A stretch of 64,000 bases of DNA from CAYOWQ01 sp964407695 (GTDB lineage: Bacteria; Planctomycetota; Phycisphaerae; Phycisphaerales; SM1A02): NCBI GenBank assembly GCA_964407695.1, contig CAYOWQ010000003.1:124001-188000 (forward strand). The letters run 5' to 3'. The position numbers were made by a program, and so were the translations under genes. The notes under the pieces were generated by a model. The model was not told the origin of the DNA. It worked only from the letters and a program-made list of their open reading frames with translations, and ran no database searches. Positions 1-9,658 of the stretch are shown in pieces (the stretch's first letter is position 1; each line of letters opens with the position of its first letter).

Positions 1-1296
1 TCCTGGATGTTCCTTCCGATGATGCTTGGCGCCATTGAAGGGGGGGCGATGGGGATTATCGCCAAAAAGGCGTTTGCTGGGGTTGATGGAATATCGCCGC
101 GAACACTTGATTACGCCGTGGCCATCCTCGTGGCAGCGCCGAACATCGGAAACATCTGCAGCTTTGTCTGGGCCGCCCTGAGTCATGGCAGGCCGAAGGT
201 GGCCTTCATTTCCGGACTTCAACTGGTAACGGCGGTGCTGATCGGGTTGATCGGCGCGGTGCCGGAAACGCCTTTGGGGTTATGGTTGATGGTGGTGCTG
301 GTTTGCCTGTCGCGCATGACGTGGACGGGGGTGATCACGATTCGAACCGCCGTTTGGGGCGCGAATTATCCACGAGCAGATCGGGCCCGGATTGCGGGCA
401 AGATGGCAACCGTGCAGAGCTTGGCCGTTGCGGCCGTCGGCGCTGGCATCGGCCTGTGCATGGATTGGAACGAGGAATCGTTCCATTGGCTCTTTCCGCT
501 GGCGGCCCTCGGCGGCGTCTTTGGAAACTCAATTTATCGGCGGGTGCGGCTTCGCGGGCAGCGGCGACTGGCCCGGGCGGAGCACGAGCATCGCCGGATT
601 CGACCGATTTCAGTGAACCCGATGTCGGTCTATGCGGTGCTTCGGGATGACCCACCGTATCGATGGTTCATGACGTGGATGTTCCTGTTCGGCCTGGGAA
701 ACCTGATGCTCCCTGCGCCGCTGGCGATCATTCTGAACGACAAATTCCACGTTTCGTATTGGGGCGGCATCCAGGTGATCGCGACGATTCCCCAAGTCTT
801 GATTCCCATCTTCATACCGTTGTGGTCTCGCTTTCTGGATCGGTCCCATGTCGTGGAATTCAGAGCCTTTCACGCATGGTCGTTCGTCGCCGCTGCGGTC
901 GCGCAGTTCCTCGGGGCCATGACGGTCAACATTTGGTTCTTCTACCTCGGCGCAATTCTGAATGGGTTGGCCTTTGCCGGAGGAATTCTGGCGTGGAATC
1001 TCGGTCACCATGATTTCGCCCCGGAGCATCGGGATTCGGAATACATGGGAGTACATGTCACGCTGAACGGCCTTCGAGGCCTCATGGCGCCCTTCCTCGC
1101 CGTGTGGATCTATCAGCAGTTCGACCAGGCGTCAGCCGGCGCAGGGCTTTGGGTGTTTGGAGTCGCCCTGGCGCTTAACCTGATTGGCGCTTTTGGGTTT
1201 CTCTCCATGCGGCATCAACTCCGTCGCGGCCGACTGATATCCCCCCACAAGCTTCATCGATCCGCCGTTGAAGGCTCGGCCGTGACGGTGAACTGA
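1..1296 (+). CDS. MFS-type membrane transporter, 5'-truncated by window edge
   Basis: Integral membrane protein that probably moves a small solute; the substrate cannot be read from the sequence. The frame is open to base 1 and the first ATG is at base 7, so the true start probably lies upstream. About ten hydrophobic segments are visible in two halves, separated by a basic cytoplasmic loop near residues 180-205 that is rich in Arg and Glu/His. This split (roughly 5-6 + loop + 6 helices) is typical of the major facilitator superfamily. It converges on the ubiD-like gene with only 13 bp between stops. The family call rests on topology and general resemblance, not on a signature motif. Confidence 0.6.
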   Translation, partial: SWMFLPMMLGAIEGGAMGIIAKKAFAGVDGISPRTLDYAVAILVAAPNIGNICSFVWAALSHGRPKVAFISGLQLVTAVLIGLIGAVPETPLGLWLMVVLVCLSRMTWTGVITIRTAVWGANYPRADRARIAGKMATVQSLAVAAVGAGIGLCMDWNEESFHWLFPLAALGGVFGNSIYRRVRLRGQRRLARAEHEHRRIRPISVNPMSVYAVLRDDPPYRWFMTWMFLFGLGNLMLPAPLAIILNDKFHVSYWGGIQVIATIPQVLIPIFIPLWSRFLDRSHVVEFRAFHAWSFVAAAVAQFLGAMTVNIWFFYLGAILNGLAFAGGILAWNLGHHDFAPEHRDSEYMGVHVTLNGLRGLMAPFLAVWIYQQFDQASAGAGLWVFGVALALNLIGAFGFLSMRHQLRRGRLISPHKLHRSAVEGSAVTVN

Positions 1297-1309
1297 GTGT
1301 GTGACCTCG

Positions 1310-3322
1310 TTAGAGCTCGTACTCGGCCCATCGCCGATCCACGAGCGATTTGATCTCGTCGGTCATCGCGATGAGCGGGGGATAGTCTCGTACCGGCTCT
1401 CCGCGCGATGAGACACCTCTTGCCTTTCGTGTGGCATCAATGCCCAGTCGACGACCGCGCCGAACGACATCGCGATGGAAGTCCGCGTTGGCGCACAAAT
1501 GAAAAAGGGCTGGCTCGATGCGGCGGATATTGACGGCAGTGTCGAACGCAACGAGAAGGTCCGGCCCGCTGGCTTCCGCGACTCGCATCGCCTCTTCAAC
1601 GACAGCCTGGCCGCAGCACTCTTGAACGCCCAGGAACAACGCGCGGTGGCGACTTAATTCCGGGGAATGAACTCCTGTGACGCCCTCGATGGTCCGGTAG
1701 CGGCTCGCATCGAGTGCATCGATGGCCGGCGGAACCAGCAATCCGGCATGGATCGTCTCATCCTCGCGTTTGGCGGTCGCGTCCAGGCCCATCTTGCCGC
1801 CGGCCCCGAGGTGAGGGGCGGCATGGTCGAGAATGTCCAACGGCCCGCGGACGATTTCCACATCGCGACCGAAATCGCAGTGCTGAAACAACGCTTGAAG
1901 CACAGCCCGATCATCATGCACGTCGACGTCATCGTCGACGACAATAATCATTTTTGTCCACGACATCTGTCCAGCGCCCCAGACCGCATGCATGATGCGG
2001 CGGGCCTGCAGCGGGTACGCCTTGCGAATCTGCACGAATGCACAGTTGTGGAAAACGCCGAACATCGGCAGGTGGTAGTCCAGGATGTCCGGCACGATCG
2101 TCTTCAACAGCGGCAGAAAGATCCGCTCCGTGGCCTTGCCGAGGTAGTAGTCTTCCTGCGGCGGAAGTCCGACGATAGTGGTTGGGTATACCGCATCACG
2201 CCGATGCGTGATGGCCGTGACCTCGACCAAGGGGTATCGATCCGGAAGCGAGTAGAAGCCGGTGTGGTCACCGAAGGGGCCTTCAAAGACTCCGCCCGGT
2301 CCGAGGTCATTGTCGCCCTGCGGCAGTGCGTTCCGCGGATCCCATCCCGGGAATCCGCATTCGGTATCGACCCATCCCTCGATGACAATCTCGCTGTTGG
2401 CGGGAACTCGCAATGGGACGGTCCTCGCATTGACCATGGGGATGCCGCGGCCGTTCAGAAACCCACACATCAGGAGCTCGCTGATGCCGGGAGGAAGGGG
2501 TGCGGTGGCGCCGTAGGCCATCACAGACTCGCCACCAAGGCAGATGGCGATCGGCATTCGTTGACCCAGTTTCTTCCATGACCGCCAATGAGCGGCACCA
2601 TCGTGATGCATGTGCCAATGCATTGCCAGGTGTGTTCGGTCGATCAACTGGGCTCGATACATGCCAATGTTGTGCGATGGAGGCTTGGGATCGTCCCGGT
2701 GGTCGGCGTGAATCGTGTGCATGCCGGCAAAGGTGATGTATCGACCCTTCCCCAAGGCTGTCCCAGCCTCCGAAGATGAGGTGGGGTAGCCGACGGCCTG
2801 TGGATCACCATCCAGAGGCCAGCACTTGAGCAGCGGCAACCGGGTAAGGTCGACTTCGGCCCGAGCTGTCAGTCGTACCACCTCCTGGCACGGTGCATGG
2901 CGCAGCATTCGAGGCCCAATTCGCAGTAGGGGAAGGAATCGCCTTCCCATCGCCCAGGCTTCGCCAAGGTTCCGCGGCAACTCCGGCTTCACCAGAGATG
3001 CGATCCGATCAGCGATTGCGGTCAAGCCGCCGTGCCCAAAGGCTCCGAGCGCTCGTTCAAGTCGGGAGTAGGAGCCGAATGCGTTTATCAGAAGTGGAAA
3101 ATCACAATCGGCAACCCGTTCAAAAAACAGTGCCTTCCCCCCTTGGCCGTGGTGATTCGGGTCCCAGCGTCGGGCCTCCTCCGAGAGGACAGGGCACGGA
3201 GATTTGGAGATTCGGTCGGTTATCTCCGTGATTTCGAGGATTGGCGAGACGATCGCCCGGATGCGAGCGAGTTCGCCTTCGGCCTCAAATTCCTTGATCA
3301 GTTCCCGCGTCGACGAATACAT
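1310..3322 (-). CDS. UbiD-family prenylated-FMN-dependent decarboxylase
   Basis: Cytoplasmic UbiD-type (de)carboxylase. Family members use prenylated FMN made by UbiX to decarboxylate aromatic or unsaturated acids, for example in ubiquinone or futalosine-type menaquinone synthesis. The conserved MYRAQ block sits at residues 221-225. The catalytic-loop signature EGPFGD is at 347-352, followed by HTGFY and the YPLVEVTAITHRRDA stretch. At 670 aa it is longer than E. coli UbiD (about 500 aa), with extra sequence in the N-terminal half and C-terminal tail. No ubiX lies next to it, so the substrate stays open. There is no Shine-Dalgarno; TATCCT lies 8 nt before the ATG, suggesting a leaderless message. 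Confidence 0.85.
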   Translation of the reverse strand: MYSSTRELIKEFEAEGELARIRAIVSPILEITEITDRISKSPCPVLSEEARRWDPNHHGQGGKALFFERVADCDFPLLINAFGSYSRLERALGAFGHGGLTAIADRIASLVKPELPRNLGEAWAMGRRFLPLLRIGPRMLRHAPCQEVVRLTARAEVDLTRLPLLKCWPLDGDPQAVGYPTSSSEAGTALGKGRYITFAGMHTIHADHRDDPKPPSHNIGMYRAQLIDRTHLAMHWHMHHDGAAHWRSWKKLGQRMPIAICLGGESVMAYGATAPLPPGISELLMCGFLNGRGIPMVNARTVPLRVPANSEIVIEGWVDTECGFPGWDPRNALPQGDNDLGPGGVFEGPFGDHTGFYSLPDRYPLVEVTAITHRRDAVYPTTIVGLPPQEDYYLGKATERIFLPLLKTIVPDILDYHLPMFGVFHNCAFVQIRKAYPLQARRIMHAVWGAGQMSWTKMIIVVDDDVDVHDDRAVLQALFQHCDFGRDVEIVRGPLDILDHAAPHLGAGGKMGLDATAKREDETIHAGLLVPPAIDALDASRYRTIEGVTGVHSPELSRHRALFLGVQECCGQAVVEEAMRVAEASGPDLLVAFDTAVNIRRIEPALFHLCANADFHRDVVRRGRRLGIDATRKARGVSSRGEPVRDYPPLIAMTDEIKSLVDRRWAEYEL

Positions 3323-3330
3323 GGATTTGC

Positions 3331-3336
3331 AGGATA
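3331..3336 (-). promoter_or_regulatory. -10-like hexamer of a probable leaderless promoter (ubiD-like gene)
   Basis: TATCCT on the minus strand, 8 nt upstream of the ATG at 3322, with no Shine-Dalgarno between. It fits the TANNNT pattern seen ahead of many genes here. I see no convincing -35 box. Confidence 0.4.
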
Positions 3337-3602
3337 GTCGAGTTCCCTCAGCGCGCCAGATCGCTTCAGCACCTTGAATCCCTGTCAGGGTCGGCCCGGA
3401 CCAAGGCGGCGTTGGATGAATCTAATCTCATTCCTGGGGTGGATTTAGGAAGAAAATCAAGGCAGAATTGCTTCCACTTCGTCGGTCGTGGTGTAGAGTT
3501 GGGTTTGGCGGCCGGTCAGCGCGACGTCACGGTGGCGCGGTCACCGCCGGTCAGGAGCGGAGGTTTGCTTCTGGCGAAGGACAATCAACAGATAGGAGTT
3601 CC

Positions 3603-4883
3603 ATGATGGTGCTCGGAAGAGGGATCAATATTCTCGTCGTTGGGCTCAGTTGCACCGTCACTTCGGGCCTTTGGGCGCAATACACGGTCACAAACCTCGT
3701 TTCGGACGGGTCGGTTCCTGCGCCGATTACGGATCCGCTGCTGAACAGCCCGCTTGGTTTGTGCGCTGGATCAGGAGTCTGGGACCAATGGTGGGTCGCC
3801 AACCAGGCATCCGGAATGTCGACGATCTATGACTTGAACGGAGCTATCTTCGACCTCGCCGTCACAGTTCCTGAATCAACCAATGGAGCGAATAGCGGCG
3901 GGAGCCCGGCAGCCGTGGTGGCGAACAATACCGGCGGATTCATCGTCAATGACGGACGGGAAGCCGGTCCGGCAAAATTCATCTTCGCCACCAAGGATGG
4001 GACGATTTCATCCTGGTGGCCGCAGATTGCTCCCCCCATGCTGCCGGACACCGCGAAGCTGCATTACGAAGCGAACGATGGCGCCGTGTACACGGCCCTG
4101 GCGATCGCCCCAGAGACACGAAACGGGCCGCGACTTCTCGTTGCGGATTTCTTCAACGGGAAGATCGATGTCTTTGACAGCGAATGGAACAAGCTGACGC
4201 TCCCGGGCGCGTTTGTCGATGCCACGCTTCCTCGAGGCTTTGCCCCATACGGCATCAGCGTGATTGATTCAAAGGTCTACGTGGCCTATGCCAAGCAGAA
4301 TGTTGCGAAGACCGACATTGTCACCGGACCGACGCTGGGATTCGTGAATGTGTTCGATCCGGAAGGATCATTTGTGATGCGATTCGTAAGCGGGGCTGAA
4401 TTGAACGGGCCCTATGGGTTCGCGAAATCTCCCACGAACTTCGGTGCGGCCGGCGGGGCCATTCTGATCTCCAATGTGGGTGATGGTCGCGTCAACGCCT
4501 ATTTTGCCAGTACCGGTGGGTTCAAGACGTATCTCATCAACGCCCAGGGGCCGGTCCAGATCGACGGGTTGCACGGAATCGCCTTTGGAAAGGGCGATGA
4601 TACCGGCCCGGCGAACACGCTCTACTTCACCGCGAACGGGACCAATGGAAACAAGGGGCTGCTGGGACGAATCGACAGTGATGATCAATCCGACCCGGAT
4701 CCGGACCCGGATCCTGATCCCGGCTTCAATGCCGACATTGACGGAAATCAGGTCGTTGACGGTGCTGATCTTGGCCTCCTGCTTGCGGCCTGGGACAGCA
4801 GCGACGAGAGTGCCGACCTAAATGGGGACGGCATCGTCGATGGCGCAGACCTTGGCCTGCTGCTCTCGCAATGGACGCCGTGA
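3603..4883 (+). CDS. Secreted TIGR03118-like protein with C-terminal dockerin-like repeats
   Basis: Predicted exported protein of 426 aa. The ATG at 3603 was chosen because AGGAG lies 5-9 nt upstream and a signal peptide follows (basic start, hydrophobic core, cleavage after residues like LWAQ). A longer frame opens upstream at 3468 but lacks these. The mature part begins YTVTNLVSDG, then DPLLNSPLGL and WVANQASGMSTIYD, matching the opening of the TIGR03118 family, whose function is unknown. After a (DP)n linker come two calcium-loop-like modules with D-x-D/N-G-x-x-D-G-A-D-L-G-L-L-L, resembling dockerin type I halves. A near-identical pair ends the protein at 49201-50127. A strong terminator follows. 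Confidence 0.8.
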   Translation: MMVLGRGINILVVGLSCTVTSGLWAQYTVTNLVSDGSVPAPITDPLLNSPLGLCAGSGVWDQWWVANQASGMSTIYDLNGAIFDLAVTVPESTNGANSGGSPAAVVANNTGGFIVNDGREAGPAKFIFATKDGTISSWWPQIAPPMLPDTAKLHYEANDGAVYTALAIAPETRNGPRLLVADFFNGKIDVFDSEWNKLTLPGAFVDATLPRGFAPYGISVIDSKVYVAYAKQNVAKTDIVTGPTLGFVNVFDPEGSFVMRFVSGAELNGPYGFAKSPTNFGAAGGAILISNVGDGRVNAYFASTGGFKTYLINAQGPVQIDGLHGIAFGKGDDTGPANTLYFTANGTNGNKGLLGRIDSDDQSDPDPDPDPDPGFNADIDGNQVVDGADLGLLLAAWDSSDESADLNGDGIVDGADLGLLLSQWTP

Positions 4884-4911
4884 GCTTTCTGCGAAGTCAG
4901 CCGTGAAAATT

Positions 4912-4941
4912 GCCGCCCCGGCCAGTTTCAGCCGGGGCGGC
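4912..4941. terminator. Rho-independent terminator between convergent genes
   Basis: Perfect 11-bp GC-rich stem, GCCGCCCCGGC at 4912-4922 pairing with 4931-4941, with an 8-nt loop and a T-rich tail (GTTCTTTCT) on the plus side. It lies between the stop of the dockerin-repeat gene and the stop of clpB. The A-rich bases on the other flank (GAAAATT) could let it work in both directions. Confidence 0.85.
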
Positions 4942-4963
4942 GTTCTTTCTATCGCCGGCAACC

Positions 4964-7615
4964 TCAGACCGGCTCGCCCTCGATGATCTCGGGTTCAATC
5001 GGCTCCGAGGCATGGCCCGCGGATTCTCGGTGAAACGTGAACGAGTTGCCTTCGTAGCTGACTCGGATCAGGTCACCCTCATTGAAGTCTCCGGAGAGCA
5101 GGCGAGTGGCCAACGGATTCTCGATGCGCTGCTGAATCACCCGCTTGAGCGGACGGGCACCAAACTGCGGGTCGTAGCCTTCGGCCGCCAAAGCATGCTT
5201 GGCTTGCTTGGAAAGCTCAAGTAGAAGGCCGCGATCGGCCAGGCGTCGCCGCAGATTTGCCAGCTGGATCTCCACGATTCCGGCGAGATGCTCTCGCGAG
5301 AGCTGATGGAAGATGATCGTTTCGTCGATCCGATTGAGCAATTCCGGGCGCAGCACCTTCTTGAGAAGATCGCGGACGTGCGCTTCGATTTCGACGTCGA
5401 GGGCGCCCGACTCGGTCAACTGCAGAATCTGCTGCGACCCGATGTTGCTGGTCATCACGATGATGGTGTTGGTGAAATCCACGGTGCGTCCATGGCCATC
5501 GGTCAACCGACCGTCATCCAGCACCTGAAGGAGCACGTTGGAAACGTCTGGGTGGGCCTTCTCCATCTCATCAAAGAGAATGACGCAATAGGGCCGACGC
5601 CGGACCGCTTCGGTCAGGCGGCCGCCCTCCTCATAGCCGACATAGCCGGGTGGTGCCCCGATCAGCCGGGCCACGGCGTGCTGCTCCATGTATTCCGACA
5701 TGTCGATGCGCACCATGGCTTCGTCGGTGTCGAAGAGGAACTCGGCAATGGCCTTGCACAGTTCGGTCTTGCCCACGCCGGTCGGTCCGAGGAAGAGGAA
5801 CGAGCCGATCGGGCGATGCGGATCGCTGAGGCCCGCTCGGCTTCGACGAATCGACTCGGCGACGGCCTTGACGGCAGCTTCCTGGCCGACAACACGTTTC
5901 TCCAGCTGATTCTCGATTCGCAGCAGCTTTTCGCGCTCGCCCTCGACCAGTCGAGATACCGGGATGCCCGTCCACTTGGCCACCACCTCGGCGACCTGCT
6001 CAGGGTCAACTTCTTCCTTGACCATGGCCTTGCCAGACTGTTGGCGCTTGGCAAGCACGTTCTCGGCCGTCTCAAGTCGAGCATTCAGGTCGCGCATCTC
6101 ACCGTACTGAATGCGGGCGGCCTGCTCCCAATCGCCTCGTCGCTGCGCTTGATCGAGTTCCGTCTGCTTGCGGTCGATCTCGGCCTTGACCGCCTTGATT
6201 TCATCGAGTTCCTTCTTCTCGACCTCCCACTGCGCCGTAAGCGCCTGATTCGTCTCGTTGAGCTCGGCAAGATCGTGCTCGATCGCGGCAAGACGCTTCT
6301 TCGACTCAGCATCGTCTTCCAGCTTGAGGGCTTCGCGCTCGATCTCCAACTGCATGATTCGCCGGCGAATTTCGTCAACCTCGGCGGGCATGGAGTCGTT
6401 TTCAATTCGCAATCGAGAGGCGGCTTCGTCGAGCAGGTCAATAGCCTTGTCGGGAAGGAAGCGGTCGGCGATGTAGCGGTGCGAGAGAGTGGCGGCGGTG
6501 ATCAGGGCGCCGTCCTGAATGCGGACACCGTGGTGGGCCTCATAGCGGGGCTTCAGGCCGCGAAGGATGGCGATCGTGTCCTCGAGCGACGGCTCGCCGA
6601 CATACACGGGTTGAAAGCGGCGCTCGAAGGCGGCGTCCTTCTCGATGTGCTTCCGGTATTCGTCGAGCGTCGTGGCTCCAATGCAGCGAAGCTCGCCACG
6701 AGCCAGGGCAGGTTTCAACAGGTTGCCGGCGGAGACCGCGCCTTCGGCAGCACCCGCGCCGACGATGGTGTGCAACTCGTCGATGAAGAGAATGATTCGC
6801 CCATCGCTGGCGGCGACTTCTCGCAGAACGGCCTTGAGGCGTTCTTCGAATTCGCCACGATACTTTGCGCCTGCAAGGAGCTGCCCTACATCGAGCGCCA
6901 TGATCCGCGAGTCGCGCATCGACGCAGGACAGTCGCCATTGACAATGCGCTGCGCCAGACCTTCCGCAATAGCGGTCTTTCCAACGCCGGGCTCGCCGAT
7001 GAGAACGGGGTTGTTCTTGGACCGGCGAGAAAGCACCTGCATGCAGCGACGTATCTCTTCGTCGCGGCCAATCACGGGGTCGAGCTTGCCCGAGGCCGCA
7101 CGCTCCGTCAGATCAATCGCGTACTTCTTGAGCGCTTCGTAGGTGGACTCCGCCCCGGGATCGTGAACGTTGGAGACCCCGGACGCCTTTCGGAGGGCTG
7201 AGATGGCCTCCAACAGCCGCTTCCGATCCGCTCCAACCACTGAGAGTACTTCCTTCGCGGGGCTCCGAACGTCGGCGAGTGCGAGGAGGACGTGCTCGGT
7301 TGACACATAGGTGTCGTTCAGCGCTTTGGCTTCCTTCTCGGCGGCCGTCAGGACCTGCATGACCGCATGAGACGTCTGGGGCTGAGTTCCGCTCACCGTG
7401 GGCAGTCGCTTAAGTTCACTCTGGGCGATCTGAAGCACCCGGGCCGGATCAAATCCCGCCCTTCCAAGGACTGAGGCGGGTACACCTCGAGAGTCATCCA
7501 GCATGGCGACGAGAATGTGGAGTGGCGAAAGCTCGGCATGCCCCGCACTTACAGCGGCCGACTGGGCATTGGACAGGGCTTCCTGGGCAAGAGTTGTGAA
7601 TTGATCAAGTCTCAT
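4964..7615 (-). CDS. clpB: ATP-dependent disaggregase ClpB
   Basis: Hsp100 chaperone that threads aggregated proteins through its hexameric ring together with DnaK. The start at 7615 gives 883 aa beginning MRLDQFTT, the usual ClpB N-terminus; a frame reading 41 codons further upstream looks unrelated. Order: Clp N-domain repeats (about 1-145), NBD1 with Walker A GEPGVGKT at 207-214, a long Glu/Lys-rich coiled-coil middle domain with the ERE-type heptads that separates ClpB from ClpA/C, NBD2 with GPTGVGKTE and VRIDMSEYME, and a C-terminal D2-small domain (GARPLKRVIQ). Length matches the family (850-880 aa). I found no CIRCE element or obvious heat-shock promoter upstream. Confidence 0.96.
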   Translation of the reverse strand: MRLDQFTTLAQEALSNAQSAAVSAGHAELSPLHILVAMLDDSRGVPASVLGRAGFDPARVLQIAQSELKRLPTVSGTQPQTSHAVMQVLTAAEKEAKALNDTYVSTEHVLLALADVRSPAKEVLSVVGADRKRLLEAISALRKASGVSNVHDPGAESTYEALKKYAIDLTERAASGKLDPVIGRDEEIRRCMQVLSRRSKNNPVLIGEPGVGKTAIAEGLAQRIVNGDCPASMRDSRIMALDVGQLLAGAKYRGEFEERLKAVLREVAASDGRIILFIDELHTIVGAGAAEGAVSAGNLLKPALARGELRCIGATTLDEYRKHIEKDAAFERRFQPVYVGEPSLEDTIAILRGLKPRYEAHHGVRIQDGALITAATLSHRYIADRFLPDKAIDLLDEAASRLRIENDSMPAEVDEIRRRIMQLEIEREALKLEDDAESKKRLAAIEHDLAELNETNQALTAQWEVEKKELDEIKAVKAEIDRKQTELDQAQRRGDWEQAARIQYGEMRDLNARLETAENVLAKRQQSGKAMVKEEVDPEQVAEVVAKWTGIPVSRLVEGEREKLLRIENQLEKRVVGQEAAVKAVAESIRRSRAGLSDPHRPIGSFLFLGPTGVGKTELCKAIAEFLFDTDEAMVRIDMSEYMEQHAVARLIGAPPGYVGYEEGGRLTEAVRRRPYCVILFDEMEKAHPDVSNVLLQVLDDGRLTDGHGRTVDFTNTIIVMTSNIGSQQILQLTESGALDVEIEAHVRDLLKKVLRPELLNRIDETIIFHQLSREHLAGIVEIQLANLRRRLADRGLLLELSKQAKHALAAEGYDPQFGARPLKRVIQQRIENPLATRLLSGDFNEGDLIRVSYEGNSFTFHRESAGHASEPIEPEIIEGEPV

Positions 7616-7716
7616 GTGTCGTTCCACGGGGCAAACCGCGTTCCCAGTGCTCTCCTGGAAATTGAGCCTTCTGGACTGCCGGGATGGCAGGTTGCATTCC
7701 GGTGCCTGCCGGTTCG

Positions 7717-8640
7717 TCACTCGGCTCGAGACCTGCACCGAAGCGGCTCCACCGGAAACGTCTCGGGGATGAGTTCCGGTCGTTCATTAATCCAGCCAAC
7801 CAGCCAGCGAAAGGCGTCGACAAGGCGTGGCCCTGGCCGGCTGAACATCTGGTTCCCATCCACGATCACCACGTTTCCATCTGCGACCGCCGGCAAGGCC
7901 GGCCACCACGATTGCCCGGTCACCCGGTGAAGTTCGCGACGGATGGCCGGGAGGTTCATCCCACATGGCGCGATGATGATGCGATCCGGCTGCAATGCAA
8001 CCAGCTCCTCCGGCTCCAGACGACGCGATGGCGCACCCGGCTCACTGAGCGATGATCTGCCGCCGGCGTCGACGATCAAGCGTGGAGTCCAGTGGCCGGC
8101 GATGAAGAGCGGCTCAAGCCACTCCAGGACGACGGTTTCCGGTCCGTCAGTGTATGGCGTGACATAATCAACCGCAGTCCACCATCGCTCGCGAAGTCGT
8201 ACGACGGCCTCTCTCGCACCCGCGGCCAAACCCGCCGCGTCACCGACTCGCACGATGTCGTCGAGGACATCTTCAAGTGAGTGCGGGTTCAAGCTGAGGA
8301 TCTTCGGTTGCGGCTCTATCGTTTCAACGACGCGTCGCACCGTCGAGAGATCAATGCTGCACACACTGCAGAGATCCTGAGTCAGGATCAGATCAGGTCG
8401 CAGGGAGCGAAGCATGGCCTCATCCACCGAGTAGAGCGACTGTCCGGCCGACAGGGCAGCGCGAACCTCTGAATCAATGCTGCTGCTGTCGGTCGCTGCA
8501 ATTCGGGCCGTGGTCAGGATGGGCCGGTCAGCAATTTCAGCGGGAAAGTCGCACTCGTGGGAACGGCCCATGAGCAAGTCGGCGCCGCCGCACGCGCAGA
8601 GAATTTCAGTTGCGGAGGGCAGCAGCGAGACGACGCGCAT
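7717..8640 (-). CDS. BtuF-like cobalamin-binding protein (helical-backbone metal-receptor family)
   Basis: Protein of 307 aa opening MRVVSLLPSATEILCACG, the classic start of the BtuF/FecB-like substrate-binding family (COG0614). Conserved pieces include the SHECDFP block, RPDLILTQDLCSVC and RPGPRLVDAFRWL. Unlike periplasmic BtuF it shows no signal peptide, as in the many 'cobalamin-binding protein' relatives encoded without transporter genes. It may be cytoplasmic or scavenge corrinoid by an unknown route. No btuC/btuD is adjacent. The ATG has no Shine-Dalgarno but TAAGAT sits 6 nt upstream. The B12-domain fusion at 26741-27859 indicates the cell uses cobalamin. Confidence 0.8.
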   Translation of the reverse strand: MRVVSLLPSATEILCACGGADLLMGRSHECDFPAEIADRPILTTARIAATDSSSIDSEVRAALSAGQSLYSVDEAMLRSLRPDLILTQDLCSVCSIDLSTVRRVVETIEPQPKILSLNPHSLEDVLDDIVRVGDAAGLAAGAREAVVRLRERWWTAVDYVTPYTDGPETVVLEWLEPLFIAGHWTPRLIVDAGGRSSLSEPGAPSRRLEPEELVALQPDRIIIAPCGMNLPAIRRELHRVTGQSWWPALPAVADGNVVIVDGNQMFSRPGPRLVDAFRWLVGWINERPELIPETFPVEPLRCRSRAE

Positions 8641-8646
8641 GACCGA

Positions 8647-8652
8647 ATCTTA
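8647..8652 (-). promoter_or_regulatory. -10-like hexamer of a probable leaderless promoter (BtuF-like gene)
   Basis: TAAGAT on the minus strand, 6 nt before the ATG at 8640, with no Shine-Dalgarno. This spacing would put the transcript start at or next to the start codon. Confidence 0.45.
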
Positions 8653-8870
8653 CGAGTCCGGTTGAGAATCGGCCTCCCACGCAGATTCGCCCCGCGGCGG
8701 TCAGGTGGTTCTCGGACAGGATTCGTCTTGCGCAGAAGGTACAGACGGAAGCGGGCGGACCCGTTTTGTCATCCTTGCCTGCATCAGTCTGGATTTTGCC
8801 GCCATTGCTGGCAGGTTCGTGGAAACGGCCTTTGCGGCCCACTCTGAAGACACGAAACGAGGCGCTTGAG

Positions 8871-9605
8871 ATGAGAAACGAATATGCGCTTGGCGCGATC
8901 GGTGCGCTGACCATGGCCCTGACGGCCGTCGCCGATGTGCAGACGATTGATGTCGGTACAGTCATGAACGTTGCGCCGGCCGGAGCGTATCAGTACACAG
9001 GCAGCTTCGGTGGGTTCCTTTCAGCGCAAACGCAGTTTTTTGGATACACCCATACGGTCATCGCCGTGGATCTGAACGGCATTCTTCAGTCGGTCGGAGC
9101 CAACGCACTTCTTTCAGTCTCCATCAAGGACACTGGAAACAATACGTATGCAGCTCTCAGTCCTGGGGCGGACATCGACCTCTTTGCGTTCGAAGGAATC
9201 AGCGGCGACGCTCAGCCGGCATTCAGCTACACGGGCCCGAACCAGGTCCATGCAGGTGAGTCGTCAGAGGCGCTCCACACGCGAGCCTTTGCCGTGGATT
9301 CATTTTCCGGCGCGCAGGATGCATGGAACATGACGCATGTCTCGCTTGGATACAAGGGAGCCCTCAAGGCGACCTTTGGCACCGCCGGCGGCGGTACGCC
9401 AGGCGATCCAAACGGCCCGATTTTCATTGAGGCTCCCGGCACAGGCTCGCTCGGCGCTACCAAGCTTCTGATCTCAGAGGCAGGATTCTCCGAGTCGTTT
9501 CAGATTCTCCTTGAGGTCACCACCGTGCCGGTGCCCGCCCCGTGTGCCGGGTTGGCGCTGCTGGGGCTCTTCATCCCAGGTCGCCGCCGCCGACATGGAA
9601 GCTAA
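8871..9605 (+). CDS. Secreted protein with PEP-CTERM-like C-terminal sorting signal
   Basis: Protein of 244 aa with unknown function. The start at 8871 gives MRNEYALGAIGALTMALTAVADVQ, a signal peptide ending at an A-x-A-like site. The body is Gly/Ser/Thr-rich with no recognised domain and resembles the beta-rich extracellular proteins of exosortase-containing bacteria. The last 26 residues read VPVPAPCAG, a hydrophobic stretch LALLGLFI, then GRRRRH. That is the tripartite layout (VP-x-P motif, membrane segment, basic cluster) of PEP-CTERM signals, in the VPAP variant common in planctomycetes. No exosortase is in the window. The upstream Shine-Dalgarno is weak. Confidence 0.65.
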   Translation: MRNEYALGAIGALTMALTAVADVQTIDVGTVMNVAPAGAYQYTGSFGGFLSAQTQFFGYTHTVIAVDLNGILQSVGANALLSVSIKDTGNNTYAALSPGADIDLFAFEGISGDAQPAFSYTGPNQVHAGESSEALHTRAFAVDSFSGAQDAWNMTHVSLGYKGALKATFGTAGGGTPGDPNGPIFIEAPGTGSLGATKLLISEAGFSESFQILLEVTTVPVPAPCAGLALLGLFIPGRRRRHGS

Positions 9606-9646
9606 ATCGGCCTGATTGCGTTGACGGAATTGGGGTAATCATCCGA

Positions 9647-9652
9647 TAGAAT
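9647..9652 (+). promoter_or_regulatory. -10-like hexamer of a probable leaderless promoter (gspF)
   Basis: TAGAAT lies 6 nt before the GTG start of gspF with no Shine-Dalgarno between. A TTGACG is present at 9621-9626 but is 20 nt away, longer than the ideal 17. Confidence 0.4.
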
Positions 9653-9658
9653 CGGGCC

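Noticed and set aside
5288..7201. 637-codon open frame antisense to clpB
   Set aside because: It lies wholly opposite a highly conserved ClpB and its translation resembles no protein; a codon-bias shadow in high-GC DNA.
7616..7716. CIRCE or other heat-shock operator before clpB
   Set aside because: No TTAGCACTC-N9-GAGTGCTAA or clear sigma-32-like boxes in the gap.
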